The notes below the pieces were generated by a model. It ran no database searches and was not told where the DNA came from. It saw nothing but the letters and a program-made list of their open reading frames with translations. From assembly GCA_900095095.1 (NCBI GenBank), contig FMBT01000310.1, positions 434,001-498,000 on the forward strand: a DNA stretch of 64,000 bases. Reading direction: 5' to 3'. The position numbers were made by a program, and so were the translations under genes. Positions 1 to 11,400 of the stretch are shown piece after piece (position 1 is the first letter of the stretch; each line of letters begins with the position of its first letter). This DNA comes from Fragilariopsis cylindrus CCMP1102 (Eukaryota; Bacillariophyta; Bacillariophyceae; Bacillariales; Bacillariaceae).

Positions 1-560
1 ACACTGATCGTCAAGAATGAACAGGTCATAGAAACGAATCGAATGAGATCGATGTGACGACAAACAACCATTGCTCTGATTCTCGAATCGATTATCCTGT
101 GAGGGAATTGTGGGCGTTATGATTTTATGTCGGGAGTTGTATCGTACTTGCTAAAGTAATAATGATGATTAAAACCAATTCAACATTTTGCGCTACAGAC
201 AGACAATAACATTGAGCCAAGAAAGAATAATCTCTCGATTTTAATTCAAAATTGCTTGCTGATATTTTTTAATTTTAAAGTATCATTTCCTATATAAAGT
301 AGAGGTATAATACTGAATACTAGTACCATTTGTTTAATTTTATATATATTGTTGAATTAAGAAAAGCAGTAGTGAAGGAAGCCGTGCCCCCGGTGTTAAT
401 CAAACATGATTGATGGTTGTCATCAATATTATAGCACTCATTTATAATACAAATAGTGTATAAAGTACTTGGCGGCTTGGCGGGTGTTCCTTAGATGTAG
501 TGTGATTATGGTGTACACGAGTAGCCCCCCCCCCCCCCCCGTGCCGTCCTGTTGTGTTAT
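1..560. other. no gene recognised; poly-C run
   Basis: AT-rich sequence with no convincing coding region. A run of 16 C lies at 525-540, just beyond the 3' end of the small minus-strand gene that follows. Confidence 0.5.
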
Positions 561-1079
561 TCAACTACTCCAGCATTTAGTTTCATAATATGTTCTACTA
601 TTTTTGTTGTTGTTTCTTCTATCTCCATATCCACACATATTAGCGACGAAGGGTGGTTTTACTGTTGGAAAGAATGTTTCTGGTCGACGACATTTTGGAT
701 CAAAGACATGACAGTCACGAACAGAGGAAGATCCACAATATTCACATGCCAAAGGAAGACGGAAGGGTATATACGGACGTGTGATATCTTCTTCTTCCTG
801 AACTCTTTCATTTTCTTCACCACCTTGTTGATCATTAATATCGTTATCTGTTGTTGTTCTTGTTGTCGTCATTAATTCAATTGGAAGACAATGTATTGTG
901 GCTATTTCAAGTACCCGATCGAATGATTTCGAGATATTATTGATGGATGACGAAAGTAACGATGAAAATGATTCGTCTAATCCATTGCTATTGTTGTTGT
1001 TCTCGTCGTTGCTATCATAATCGCCGGCATTGTCATTGTCAACGTTGGAAATGACTACTGCGGGCGATAGTGACACCAT
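561..1079 (-). CDS. small hypothetical protein with a Cys-containing C-terminus
   Basis: I do not recognise this 172-aa protein. It opens at an ATG. The first 100 residues are low-complexity (Asn/Asp/Ser, then Thr and Glu). The C-terminal 65 residues look more like folded protein: CEYCGSS, a third Cys six residues on, a conserved-looking stretch around FDPKCRRPETFFP, and two more Cys near the end. That spacing could bind a metal, but it matches no zinc ribbon I know. It is divergently oriented to the acyltransferase gene that begins 510 bp away. The ordered end argues for a real gene. A chance ORF in biased sequence remains possible. Confidence 0.4.
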   Translation of the reverse strand: MVSLSPAVVISNVDNDNAGDYDSNDENNNNSNGLDESFSSLLSSSINNISKSFDRVLEIATIHCLPIELMTTTRTTTDNDINDQQGGEENERVQEEEDITRPYIPFRLPLACEYCGSSSVRDCHVFDPKCRRPETFFPTVKPPFVANMCGYGDRRNNNKNSRTYYETKCWSS

Positions 1080-1589
1080 TTTATTACTCGTTTCGTTGAT
1101 GTTAAGAATAAACGTTATTAGAATACGACGTCAATTATTTATACTATACTATACTATACTATACAATACAATACCAATGACGATGATGGCTGATAGCGAT
1201 TTGACGACACTACCGTATATCTTATATCGCAGTGATCGGTTGTGATCATAGCATTATTATTCAAGTAATCGATGAAGAACTGCTCCGACCGAAATACTAG
1301 TAGCTGCAAATGGTGTTGCCACTACAGTATTTGAAGGTTTGAAAATGGTACGGAGTCGTTGTCTATTATTTCTTTCTTTCCATTTGATAACTTATATTTT
1401 TTTTACTCTTATCTATGGTCCAAACGTGCAATGGCGTGGGATAGGACTCGACTCGACTAGGTCGATTAGATCAAACTTATTTCTTACAGTATCTTTTTGT
1501 TGTTTCTATGCAACAAACAAACAAACAAACAAACCAAACCTTGAACCTACAGTAGCTTTCAGATAGCATTAGTACCAACATTTATCATC
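1080..1589. other. divergent intergenic region
   Basis: It separates two divergent genes and presumably holds both promoters. I see a short TATAC tandem repeat near 1138-1162 and a CAAA tandem near 1510-1535, and no gene. Confidence 0.45.
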
Positions 1590-2738
1590 ATGGCTTTGAT
1601 GCTTCTCGCTGGTGCGGGCTACGCACTATACAAACAACAACAAGAGAAAGAACCAACTAAAGAATTTAAGGACTATGAGTTGGATCCAGCTGTGTTACGA
1701 TTTTTCAACGATGAAAAAGATGATGACGAGACGACCACAACAAGCAGCACGAAGATAGGATTCATAGAATTTCTACCATCGGAATTAGCGATGGGTCAGT
1801 ACTCGAATTCATTAACGACAATCACATTTTACGAAGGTGACTATTTACAAATAAAATTACAATTAGAATGTAGAATTAAGGAAGTATTAACAGTTAATCC
1901 ATGGCTGGGAGGACGATTGGTAGTAAACCGGGCGAAGAGGATCTCAAGTTATGGTACGACCCAGAATGCAATGACAGACCCTCCAATATCTATACGTGTC
2001 ACGAACCGGGTGTCATCCCACTCCAACGATCGACGAAGTATCGACAATACAAGGATTACCTTCCTGATTATTCAGTCTGTGTTCCTCCCTTACAGGGATT
2101 GATAGGAACGAATCATCCAGTGTTTAAGGTGACTGTCGTTCCGGACGTGATTGAACATCATGGACGATTTGCAGTCATTGTCAGTCAATCACATATGATT
2201 GGAGACGCTCACACCTATTATAAGATCTTTCATATGCTGTTTAACTCGAAGGAAAATAAAAATAATGACAGTAACAATAACAATAACAATAACAACAACA
2301 ACAATAACAATTGCCGACGAATGATTAACACGGCACCGGTGGAATATATGAATCCAATTCGCAGATCTGACGTGCAGTATCATATCGAAAAGCATATGGG
2401 TATTCAAGAGGCTTCATACATAGACAAAGCACATCCAAATATGGTGGACGAAATGGTCGTTATGGTGGCATCCAAGATAGATGCCGATAACGTTGTGAAT
2501 AATCAGAAAAAGAAAAAAAAACAATGTTATTTACCGTAAATGAGAAATGGTTGAAAGCGAAAACAAAGGAATGTATTGCAGCTAAAAAGGAGGAGTTTTT
2601 AGAAAAAATTGCAAACAGAAAAGAAGAATTGAAGGAAAAAATTGATACATTTAATAAGAACCTAGAGAATCAAAACACCAGCGGTGACTTATTTTTTCAA
2701 CAAGATGAATTGAATCGGCTTCATCACGGGACAACAGC

Positions 2739-2782
<44 letters not shown>

Positions 2783-3720
2783 CGAGAACTCAATCCAGTG
2801 GGTCAATGGATGGTACTAATAACAACATAAGTAGTAGCAGTATATCGTCATCATCCTTCAATGAGGACGACGAAATACATCCCACTGATGTCTTGTTGTC
2901 GTGGTGGTTTAATACATCCGACGCTGATATTGGATTGATTCCTCACCACTTACGAAAAGAATTAAACGTACTTTCTGAAATGAATGCTGGTAATTACAAC
3001 ACTCCAATTCCCTATACGAAGCCCGATTATAAGACACCATATCAGATACATGAATCTATCAAAAAAGGCAAACGCGTGTTTTCAAAGTACTTCGAAACAC
3101 CATTGCCGCGAATAACAACAGGTTATAGTTTTGCCATGGGCGTAGATTGGTGTAAACATTACTCCGGACGGTATTGGAACAATAACGATCATAGTAATAA
3201 CGAGAAGCATCAGGAGGATGGAAGCACCAACGAGAATAAGAATGACATCGTTGATGACGGCATCAAAAAAGACCTTCATGTCCCTTTTTTCACTGATTCC
3301 GATATTGCTGTGATACCTACCAAGATGGACGTTTGTTTACTATTTACAGCCAAAACGGGCCGACAACAACACCGACGACGTGACGAGCTAGACGACGACG
3401 ATGATGTAGGAAGCGATGACGACGCAAGAATCGGAGTCCTAATAGTTGCCACGGAAGCTATTTGTGACAAAATAGCCGAATGTGGGATTATCGATGAGGA
3501 CATAGACACAAACAAGACTGCAGAAATCACAAGCAACCGACGCAGTTCGTATATTGACTTCGAATCATTGAGTGTCGAAATGGTGTCGAGTGAAGAAGAG
3601 TTGGATGAAGAGGAAGAGGAAGGTGTTGTGAACACCATAGTTGGTATCGACAACGAAAACGGGAACATCGATATCGGCACACGTACACAGAATGGAGAAG
3701 CAGCAGCAGCAGTAGACTAA
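1590..3720 (+). CDS. HXXXD-type (BAHD/CAT-like) acyltransferase, two frame breaks
   Basis: This is probably an acyl-CoA-dependent acyltransferase of the chloramphenicol-acetyltransferase/BAHD fold. The substrate cannot be told. Three consecutive frames together make about 700 aa. Part 1 (1590 to about 1930) has a hydrophobic N-terminus and NPWLGGRL, typical of the start of the fold. Part 2 has SQSHMIGDAHTYYKI, which contains the catalytic HxxxD (H-MIG-D), then an Asn run. Part 3 (to 3720) carries a Thr run, a plausible second lobe (LRKELNVLSEMNAGNY, ITTGYSFAMGVDW) and an acidic tail. The frame moves once between about 1915 and 1950, and once at a run of nine A (2513-2521). Homology runs straight through both points and neither has room for a normal intron, so sequence error or a decaying gene are the options. 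The start is the ATG before MALMLLAG. Confidence 0.65.
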
Positions 3721-4531
3721 CAAAGGCGGTAAGAATCTCTGATACCAACTATGATCACGACATTTCCCTTACTAGCTCATCAATAATAACACTCTTCTCG
3801 AGTATCAGCAGGACGATATTCGATCTACGCACTTCACTCAACTAACTACTTAAAAAGTACATCTCAATCTATTTGTTACTAGTTGTTCATATTGTATTGA
3901 AAAAGTGATTTTATATATCAAAAGTTTTATTGGGTTATTATGGTGTTGTGTGGATGATTGAATCATAAAATTGTTAAGAAAGAAGTGTTTACTAACTGCT
4001 TCCAAATAGTATATAGCGCTATAAGAAGTCCTATATTCTCTACGTACGGTGTGTTGGAAGATGAACATTTGATGATGTACATGGAAGGATGGAGGATAAT
4101 ATCATTGTGTGTGTGTGTGTGTGTGTGTGTGTGGATGTGTGTACGAATGAACGAAATCGTAGGCGGACCGGACCGTACGATTTTTCATTCAAATTAGATT
4201 TCTTTCCATTCTTGATTTCTTGCATTCTCTTTGGCTGTGTGGTGGTCGTTAATACTGTGTGTGGTGATGGTTGTAAAATAAAGGCTCTGAGTTAGCTATA
4301 GCTAGACCAAATAGCTAGCTGTATCGACCTCCGTGTGTGCAGTAAGTTGTAGTGTTTTGTATTGCATCTCATCTGTCTACCAATAGATTAACAAAGATCA
4401 GTAGAACTAATCTCTAAGATCCATTTCTGTTGTATCCTTCACCGTGTTGCCGTATGCATCCTCGATTCAGTTCATTGCATCGCATTGCACGGTGTTCAAT
4501 CGATCTGAAACTGAAACTGAGATAATCGTAT
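3721..4531. other. convergent intergenic region with TG microsatellite
   Basis: It lies between two convergent 3' ends. A (TG)n microsatellite occupies about 4106-4133. No gene seen. Confidence 0.5.
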
Positions 4532-5623
4532 TCATCGTATACATCGCTTCACGTTCCTTTTACACAAGGAGGGACAATTTGTAGGTGAGTTACGTTTCAA
4601 TGAAGGAATCGTTGATGTTGATCCACCACGAGGTGTAACAATTGGACTTGAAAACGATATAGGCATCTTCAAGTTTGTTGATGATGGTGATGTAGGTACA
4701 TCATTCTGTTGTTGTCGTTGTTGCTGTTGTCCCATGCCCATGATCAACAAAAGAACGGACGCAACTTCTTCACGTTGTTTTCGTTCCATTTCTTGTTGTT
4801 CTTCTTCTTCAAGTTTCCTTGATAAGTCCAATTCATCTGCTGATTTCATTGCATAATATCGTGCAACTTCCTTGAAGGGTTCTGATAACATTCTTGATAC
4901 TAACGAAATATGAACATCTTTGTTGTTCAAAGATTGTTGTTGTAGAACAGACCTTACCAAACGTTTCTGACCAGTATACTTTGCAGCTGCATCGGCATAC
5001 TTTTCAATTCCTCTTAAACATACGATCTTTGTTTTATCTTGTGGACAGCGCAACACCCAACTACTGTTGTTATTGTTATTGTTATTGCTGTTTGTACTAC
5101 TTCCATCGAATGATGACGTACTTGAAGAATCATCTGAACCACAATCGGACGACGATGATGATGATGATGATGATGATTCGTCTTCTGTTTCAGATCCAGT
5201 TGTATAGTTGTAAGTTCCCGCTGCTGCTGCAGCAGCATCCATTTGCAATTGATGATGTAATGCTTGGATGGCCATACGTGCATCCTCTCTTGAAGCATTC
5301 AATTCTACTTCGGAATACCAACATTCATTCTTCCGTTCTTCCGTTGTCAATTGTTGTTCTGGTGTGAAATACGCATTTTGTTGAAAGCCAAACGATACCC
5401 GGCGGTTCCTTTTCGTGATATTGTTCCTACTGATGTTACTAAGCGCACCGCTAACACTAACGCTAACGCTGACACTGCTACTGTTGCTATTTTCGTTGGT
5501 ACTACTATTACTATACAAAACTGGTGGGACCCGCTGATGCTCCATCGCTTTTGTGTCATGACTGCTACTACAAGTAGTACTGGTTGTTGGTGTATCCGAA
5601 GGTGCCATCGTAATAATTATCAT
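4532..5623 (-). CDS. conserved low-complexity protein of unknown function
   Basis: This protein has 363 aa from the first ATG; a second ATG 15 nt downstream (MAPSDT) is equally plausible. Two ordered blocks stand out from Ser, Asn and Gln runs. One is RRVSFGFQQNAYFTPEQQ followed by EERKNECWYSEVEL. The other starts CLRGIEKYADAAAKYTGQ and continues to about YYAMKSADEL. A pairing of a VSF...EER..WYS block with an LRG.E...K block recurs, from memory, in many diatom hypothetical proteins. No catalytic motif is visible. The C-terminal part is basic and could be nuclear, but that is inference. Confidence 0.7.
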   Translation of the reverse strand: MIIITMAPSDTPTTSTTCSSSHDTKAMEHQRVPPVLYSNSSTNENSNSSSVSVSVSVSGALSNISRNNITKRNRRVSFGFQQNAYFTPEQQLTTEERKNECWYSEVELNASREDARMAIQALHHQLQMDAAAAAAGTYNYTTGSETEDESSSSSSSSSSDCGSDDSSSTSSFDGSSTNSNNNNNNNSSWVLRCPQDKTKIVCLRGIEKYADAAAKYTGQKRLVRSVLQQQSLNNKDVHISLVSRMLSEPFKEVARYYAMKSADELDLSRKLEEEEQQEMERKQREEVASVLLLIMGMGQQQQRQQQNDVPTSPSSTNLKMPISFSSPIVTPRGGSTSTIPSLKRNSPTNCPSLCKRNVKRCIR

Positions 5624-7010
5624 TGCTGCTATGATATGATATGATATAATATAATAATATGTGCACCAAGTATACTTTCACCGTTCAAGTTTTGTTACGT
5701 ATTTCCCAATGCAATCTTTTTGATTTATCCGCGTACGACTTCAAAGTTAGTTAGATTTACCGGTAATTATTAGCCTGTGAACTTTTAATAGAGGATGACG
5801 TCGATGATTGTAAATAACTTCAAAGAGTTTACTATGTTTGTTATTTTCGCGATTAGTAATGTCAGAGAAGTCACATCAACAGCAATAAGCAATCATGGCA
5901 AAACGCATCGAAGTAAAAATAATATTTCTTGACACGAGATTTGGGAGTAGCGAATAGAATGAAACCACACTTGATTGTGGTGGAGAAAACACATCAAGCA
6001 AAACGCGACGTGGTTTTTGTCCTTTAATCAGTCTTTCTTGCTACCGATGGGTTATTCGCCGAGTAATAGTTAACGTACTGTAATTGCACAACATCCAATC
6101 ATGTTTCACGCAATACGGCTGGGCCTGTGTCTGCCAGTGTCCTGAACACTGCTTTGCAAAAATCCTAAAAGTACTTCTTAGTAAATTAACGAAGTAAAAA
6201 AATTCATCGCGCGCGGTGTCACGTGACGCGTCAAGTCCAATCTTTTGACAATTGTCTCCGAACTTTACTTAATGAAAGATGATTGCTGTCATTCGCAGAC
6301 AGAGAAAAAACAAAAAATAAAGAACACAGAACATGCGTCATGAAAGGACATGTCGATAAAATGAGAGGATCTGACGTCACTACGTCATTAATATTCAAAA
6401 TACTGTCAATAGAGTAGGAATTTGCTCGTTGTCATTTTTAACCTCAAAGTTGCTTCGCGGTACGGTAGCAGCTTTCAGTCGTGTCACTTCTCTATCACTC
6501 AACCATTCGAGATAAATAAACCACCGTCATTTCTGACTGGTCAAAATAACATCAGCTTGATTTCTGTACAAGAAAATGGATGGTGGCCTGAACTATCCAT
6601 AAGAATATATTCAAAAATTACATGACTGACAGCAAACAGACAGGCGAAGGAATCTAACTACGAAGTAGCTAGTAGCTACAGTAACTTACTAGTAGTAGTA
6701 CATAAGATTCAAGATTCGTCTTTTATTCATACTAGTCGAACAAGAATTTAAAAGGGGTAGATGAGCAGAATGAATAAGCTAAGGGGTGAGCGAGTCCTCG
6801 AATAATCCCCCTGAAATGGCGGCTTTGCGTGTAACGTCGCTTAACGGTAGGATAGAACGCGACCAGTCAAAAAGGAATGCAAACATGCCAAAAAAAAACA
6901 ATTCTGAATTCGTCTTTCTTCATGCTTTCTTCTTCTATTATTAGACTACAGTAGAACAACAATAATACAAACTAGAGACAAGAAGAACAATAACAACAAC
7001 AACAACAAAA
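5624..7010. other. 1.4-kb intergenic region with palindromic bZIP/bHLH-type sites
   Basis: No coding region is supported. Two palindromes stand out: GTCACGTGAC at 6218-6227 (E-box/G-box core) and TGACGTCA at 6372-6379 (CRE), the latter followed at once by TACGTCAT. The CRE lies about 630 bp upstream of the FUN14 gene. Confidence 0.4.
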
Positions 7011-7597
7011 ATGGTTGAAAATAAAGAATTAGATGAATCATCGTCGTCATCGGATCCATCGTCATCGGATCCAATGGCGACTGCTCTTGAAGCAGCGAAA
7101 CCGATTATTGCAAAGATTTCGTTTGGTTCAATTATGGGTTACTGTAGTGGATACGCATTAAAAAAGATTGGAAAGGCTGCTGCTGTTATTTTAGGATGTG
7201 GATTTATTGCTGTACAAACATGTGTTTCATACGGATATTTAGAAGTGGATTGGAACAAAGTGAAAGATGATGCTGTTAAAAAGGTTGATACGGTGAGTTT
7301 TTTCTTCTTTTCGTTTTTTTTTCTGTTACAAGCAAATAAATCGAGAAAAATTTATCTAGGAAATAGTTTGTCATTGTCAACGTCCTCGTCATTTATGCAC
7401 GATACTCATTTCAATTTGATGCTGTTGATTTGCCTATTTTTTTGGTTCATTTTTCTTCTTCATAGGATGGTGATGGCAAGTTAGGCGCAGAAGACATTAA
7501 GGTATATTGGTTGAAACTTAAAGCTTTATTGACAACTAATTTGCCCGGTAGTGGAGGATTTTCGTTAGGTTTCCTATACGGTGTCAAACAAGGATAG
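7011..7597 (+). CDS. FUN14-domain membrane protein with EF-hand-like loop
   Basis: This is a FUN14-family protein of 137 aa in two exons, 7011-7292 and 7466-7597. The intron is GTGAGT...ATAG, 173 nt. FUN14 proteins are small, usually mitochondrial or plastid outer-membrane proteins; FUNDC1 is a mitophagy receptor. Seen here: an acidic Ser-rich N-terminus, the FUN14 core with GSIMGYCSGYALKKIGK, two hydrophobic helices, and the C-terminal GFSLGFLYGVKQG. The splice joins VDT to DGDGKLGAEDI. The result, DTDGDGKLGAED, is a textbook 12-residue EF-hand calcium loop (D1, D3, D5, G6, L8, D12). No LC3-interacting YxxL motif is obvious in the N-terminus. Confidence 0.8.
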
Positions 7598-8096
7598 GTT
7601 TAAACAACAACAACAACAACAACTTACAGTTCCATTCCATTCCATTCAAATTATACTATAAGTTACTACATTAGAATGCATAATTAAATGAATAATAAAA
7701 AACAATTTGTAGAGGGAATTCCAAAGCTGATCAATACGTACTATTATTATTTCTTCACGTAATGAAATATTGATTGTATCATATTGCCTATTTATATGCT
7801 TCGTAAATATGATAGCCAGCTTACGATACTCGCTTGCTGACAGTAAGAGAGTACTCTATATGTTAATAGTATTTACTTTGTACTATCTGTGTGCATCAGT
7901 AGATAACATCAACCTTGGGCCTATCTTGACCAATTTGTGATGTATTTTCCACTAAGCTTTTATACGTCTGTTTACTATACTTTCGATGGATGAACTTTTA
8001 TACAGAAAATACTGATTCAATGATCATTATTCTTTTCGTCATAGTGGTCATAATTAGAATTACCACTACATTTTTCCTTCTTCGTGTGTTTCATTT
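7598..8096. other. convergent intergenic region
   Basis: It lies between the 3' ends of the FUN14 and desaturase genes. AT-rich with a short CAA repeat after 7600. Nothing else recognised. Confidence 0.5.
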
Positions 8097-9805
8097 TTAG
8101 GCGTTCTTGTGGACGTCCATACAAGCATAAAAATCTGGATCCGTAAACGATTTTTTCATTACCTCTATTATATCATCATCTGAACCACTTCGATAAAACT
8201 CCGGTGCGATTTGTCTCAATTCGTGTAACTTGTTAAAGGGTATAGTTGGAAAGTCGTGATGTTCACAATGAAAATTCGTCCCTAATGTAAATAAAGAATA
8301 CCACCTACCAGCATATGTAGACATCGACGGAATACAATCACCAGTTCCTTCCTCGATCGAAGATGGATGATTACTTACCTTTACCATACGGATAGGGGGT
8401 AATTGAAAAGGAGGGGAGATATGCGGTGAGTAAAATAAGGAATTTTTAATCTGTAGAATATTACGATGACATACGTAATATTTTTATTCCACAGCATATG
8501 GAAATTCTCAATTAAACATAGGGAATAATTTTCTATACTTACAAACATTGCCGAAGATGGATGGGGTGGGATCGACCACAGTGTTTCTGACAGGAATAGA
8601 AACAGTAAAGATTTCCACCCTCCGAGTAATAAAAGAGTTCCACGAAGTAATGATGCCGCCCTTGCATACTCGGTACATTCCTCATGAAATGAATCTGGTT
8701 TGTTTGGAAAGAAAAAATTCCGTCCAACTATAGCAACGACGAAATCATTGAGCAAAAGCATAAATCGTTCGAAGAGGAATGACGAAGCGAACATAACTAC
8801 ATTCCAGGGAAGATTTCCTGGTTGTGCAGCAGTTAATGTCTTCCATTGACTGAATCCACTTTTACTGATACTCATTGTTATTTTATTCGGTAAAGGAGTT
8901 CCTTCGAAAAAAGGTAGTTGAAATGTCGGTCCTATTTCACCTTTTAATTTCATTCGATGGGATACGAATAAAACATCACCATCTTCAAAATTTGATTTAT
9001 CGGAATCAAATAGTTTTGCTAAACTAGCCTTATCAGGATCACCAACATTAGTATGATGCGTCAAATGACCATATCTAAGATATAGATAATATCCAAAAAT
9101 CGACGGCATACTTCCCCAAAATAAAACATTATCTTGTAATTGTTTTCGACTGTTGACACTGATATCTTTTTTGTCACTGCTACTGCTATTGGTGTCTGGT
9201 TGGTTCTGTTGGTGCTGTTTCGTTTTATTAACTGTTTGCGCAACTTTATTTTTTTTCTTTTTCTCAAACAACGATCCATGTAGACAATCATGTAAGATTT
9301 GAAGCTGCCACAATGATAACATCGATCCAGGAAAAATCGATAATACAAAAATTTCGGATACGGGTAAATCATTGATACCCGAAAACAAACTCAACGATAG
9401 CAATGAAAGATTCGTTACTGCTAACAATGGTAAACCAACATACTGGGATGATGATTCTCGTTCTAATGGTAATATCTTGTCACCATATTTATCAATCATT
9501 GCTTTCCTTCTTTCACGATGCCATTGTGCCGCAGTTGAAAACGTATTTGTAGAAGTAGTAGAAGTAGATGACGACGTCGAAACATCATTCTCGTCAGTTG
9601 CGACTGATGAGGCGGAAAGTGAAGTGGTTTTGATCATGACTGCCACATTATCCGTTTTAATATTTCTTCTTCTTATTCTCCGATCAGCGAAAATATCAGT
9701 GCGACGGGTTACTGGTACTTGTACGGTAGAAAAAGCATCGATCGTTGGATGAACGCGGCTTAGTAGTGCAATAGTAAGGACGTTGATGAGAAAAGTTGTA
9801 TTCAT
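8097..9805 (-). CDS. membrane fatty-acid desaturase, plastid-type presequence
   Basis: This is a di-iron membrane desaturase that inserts a double bond into a lipid acyl chain. It has 514 aa in two exons (8543-9805, 8097-8378); the 164-nt intron has donor GTAAGT and acceptor AAAG. All three His boxes are present: HDCLH near residue 172, HLTHH near 248 and HCEHH near 460. The C-terminal EHHDFPTIP...APEFY stretch is closest to sphingolipid delta-4 desaturases (DES1/DEGS type). I chose the ATG at 9805 because it gives a signal peptide ending in DA-FS, an A-F plastid motif. Reading further upstream would need a non-ATG start. Substrate and regiochemistry cannot be read from the sequence. A transposon sits about 155 bp upstream of the start. 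Confidence 0.82.
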
Positions 9806-9961
9806 GCTACTTTCTGTTGTTCTACTAGGATAGTGTGAGTGTGTTCTATATAGAGGTTTGTCAAAATCGTTATCTTTAGACCATAACGTTATTAATCCAT
9901 TCTTTCTCCTTTCTATTCTTTGTTTCAATGATGCATGTAATTCACCGGTAGCAAAGAACAG

Positions 9962-11039
9962 TGGATGATTCCCGAATTCAATTAATCCTACAATCCTACA
10001 ATCCTACACGCGCAGATTTTGGCGAAAAACACACAGAAACACAAAAAAACACGAAATTATGGCGATTTAGACATAAAAACACAGAAATCCTGGTAGACGT
10101 GGGGTCTCGTCTACCAGAAAATCCTACAGACACACATTTTAAATTATTTTGATGGAATCTTGAATTTTATTTTTTAGGGGGATATAATTTATTTTTTAAT
10201 AGGAATCTGATAATAATATTAAATATAATTAAGAATTGAAATGGAAAATTATCCATCATCACATCATGACAATGGGAATATAACGAATCGAAGCTCCATC
10301 AATATTGGTCTGTTTAATACAAACTTACAAGACGAAATATATATATCTGTTCTCTTAACAAGGACAAAAAGTTTCGGTTAGATTTGGTCAATTTGAAAAA
10401 TTTTATTAGGTCTCTTACTTCAAGTAGTAAAAGACGAAAAATATTTATTTTTTGAAAAAAACACGTCTAACATACTCGTTGATAATGGGTCCATTCTTGA
10501 TATACCAATAACAGTAAAAATTAGCGCATTGACTAATATAACAATAATAAAGACATCTGTAGTAGCACTTTATCTATTACTTCATTGCTTTATTTTAAAT
10601 TCTCCTCTCTTATGTACCTCTTCCTGGCGATTCGAAATTTGCCTGCCACCCATTAAATCCTCATAGAATCTTCCCCAAATGACCAAATTCAATTGAAACT
10701 TTTTGTCCTTATTAACGGTACGAATATTTATATTTCGTCCCGCAATATTGTAATGAATAGACCTATTTTGATGGATCTTTGATTCATTTAATTCCCATTG
10801 TATGTATCGTATGAAAATAATTTTTTATTTCAATTCTCTAAACTAAAAATGAAATGCGATGAATTGATGGGGGAGACAAAGGAGGGAGACAAAAATCTAG
10901 TAACTTATTTAAGAGGGGAAAAGTAAGATTCCATTCGGAAATAAAGCTAACATAGCACCTTTTATTTTATGTTTTTATTTTTTTTCTCTGCGTGTAGGAT
11001 TGTAGGATTGTAGGATTAATTGAATTCAGGAATCATCCA
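9962..11039. mobile_element. fold-back MITE (non-autonomous DNA transposon)
   Basis: A 1,078-bp element is bounded by 50-bp terminal inverted repeats (9962-10011 and 10990-11039) with one mismatch. Each end contains an 8-bp unit, TCCTACAA, in tandem. Inside, a second longer and less perfect inverted pair runs about 10233-10402 against 10671-10838; it includes the shared ACAAGGACAAAAAGTTTC block. The element could therefore fold into one long hairpin around a unique core of about 270 bp. There is no transposase. I find no clear target-site duplication: the flanks read AACAG on the left and GTAAT on the right. The superfamily is unknown. It lies between the divergent desaturase and 11.4-kb genes. 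Confidence 0.85.
10091..10118. repeat. perfect 10-bp hairpin inside the MITE
   Basis: CTGGTAGACG and its exact reverse complement CGTCTACCAG are separated by 8 nt, in the left subterminal region of the element. Confidence 0.7.
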
Positions 11040-11400
11040 GTAATCAAGTATCAGCTGTCAAAGTCGTGAAGAAAAGAAAAGAGATTTAAAGAAATCATAG
11101 ATGTCTTTCTTCTGACTTTAAATTAGTCCGTGATCAAATCTAGTCCCGTATAATCCGTGATCAAATCTAGCTAGTCCCGAATTGTATGGGAAGAAATTAG
11201 CGAAATTTATCTTTTTGCCGTTGGCTAATACAGGAATATTATAAAAACAAGAATGTCAAAGTTTACTTACAATAAACGAACACAACTCACAACACACAAC
11301 TTGCTCTGTTGACATTGTTGAATTAATCGATAAGATTATCTTCTAGCAATTGATTCGAATAGAAACAACAACAAGTAGAGAAGAACCAAACGATAAAATC

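Noticed and set aside
4894-5367. 157-aa open frame opposite the 4.5-5.6 kb gene
   Set aside because: It is composed of Cys/Tyr and Met runs that are reverse translations of the real gene's Asn/Asp/Ser runs.
9961-10152. Short open frame at the left end of the MITE
   Set aside because: It is read through the terminal inverted repeat and subterminal repeats, with no transposase motif.
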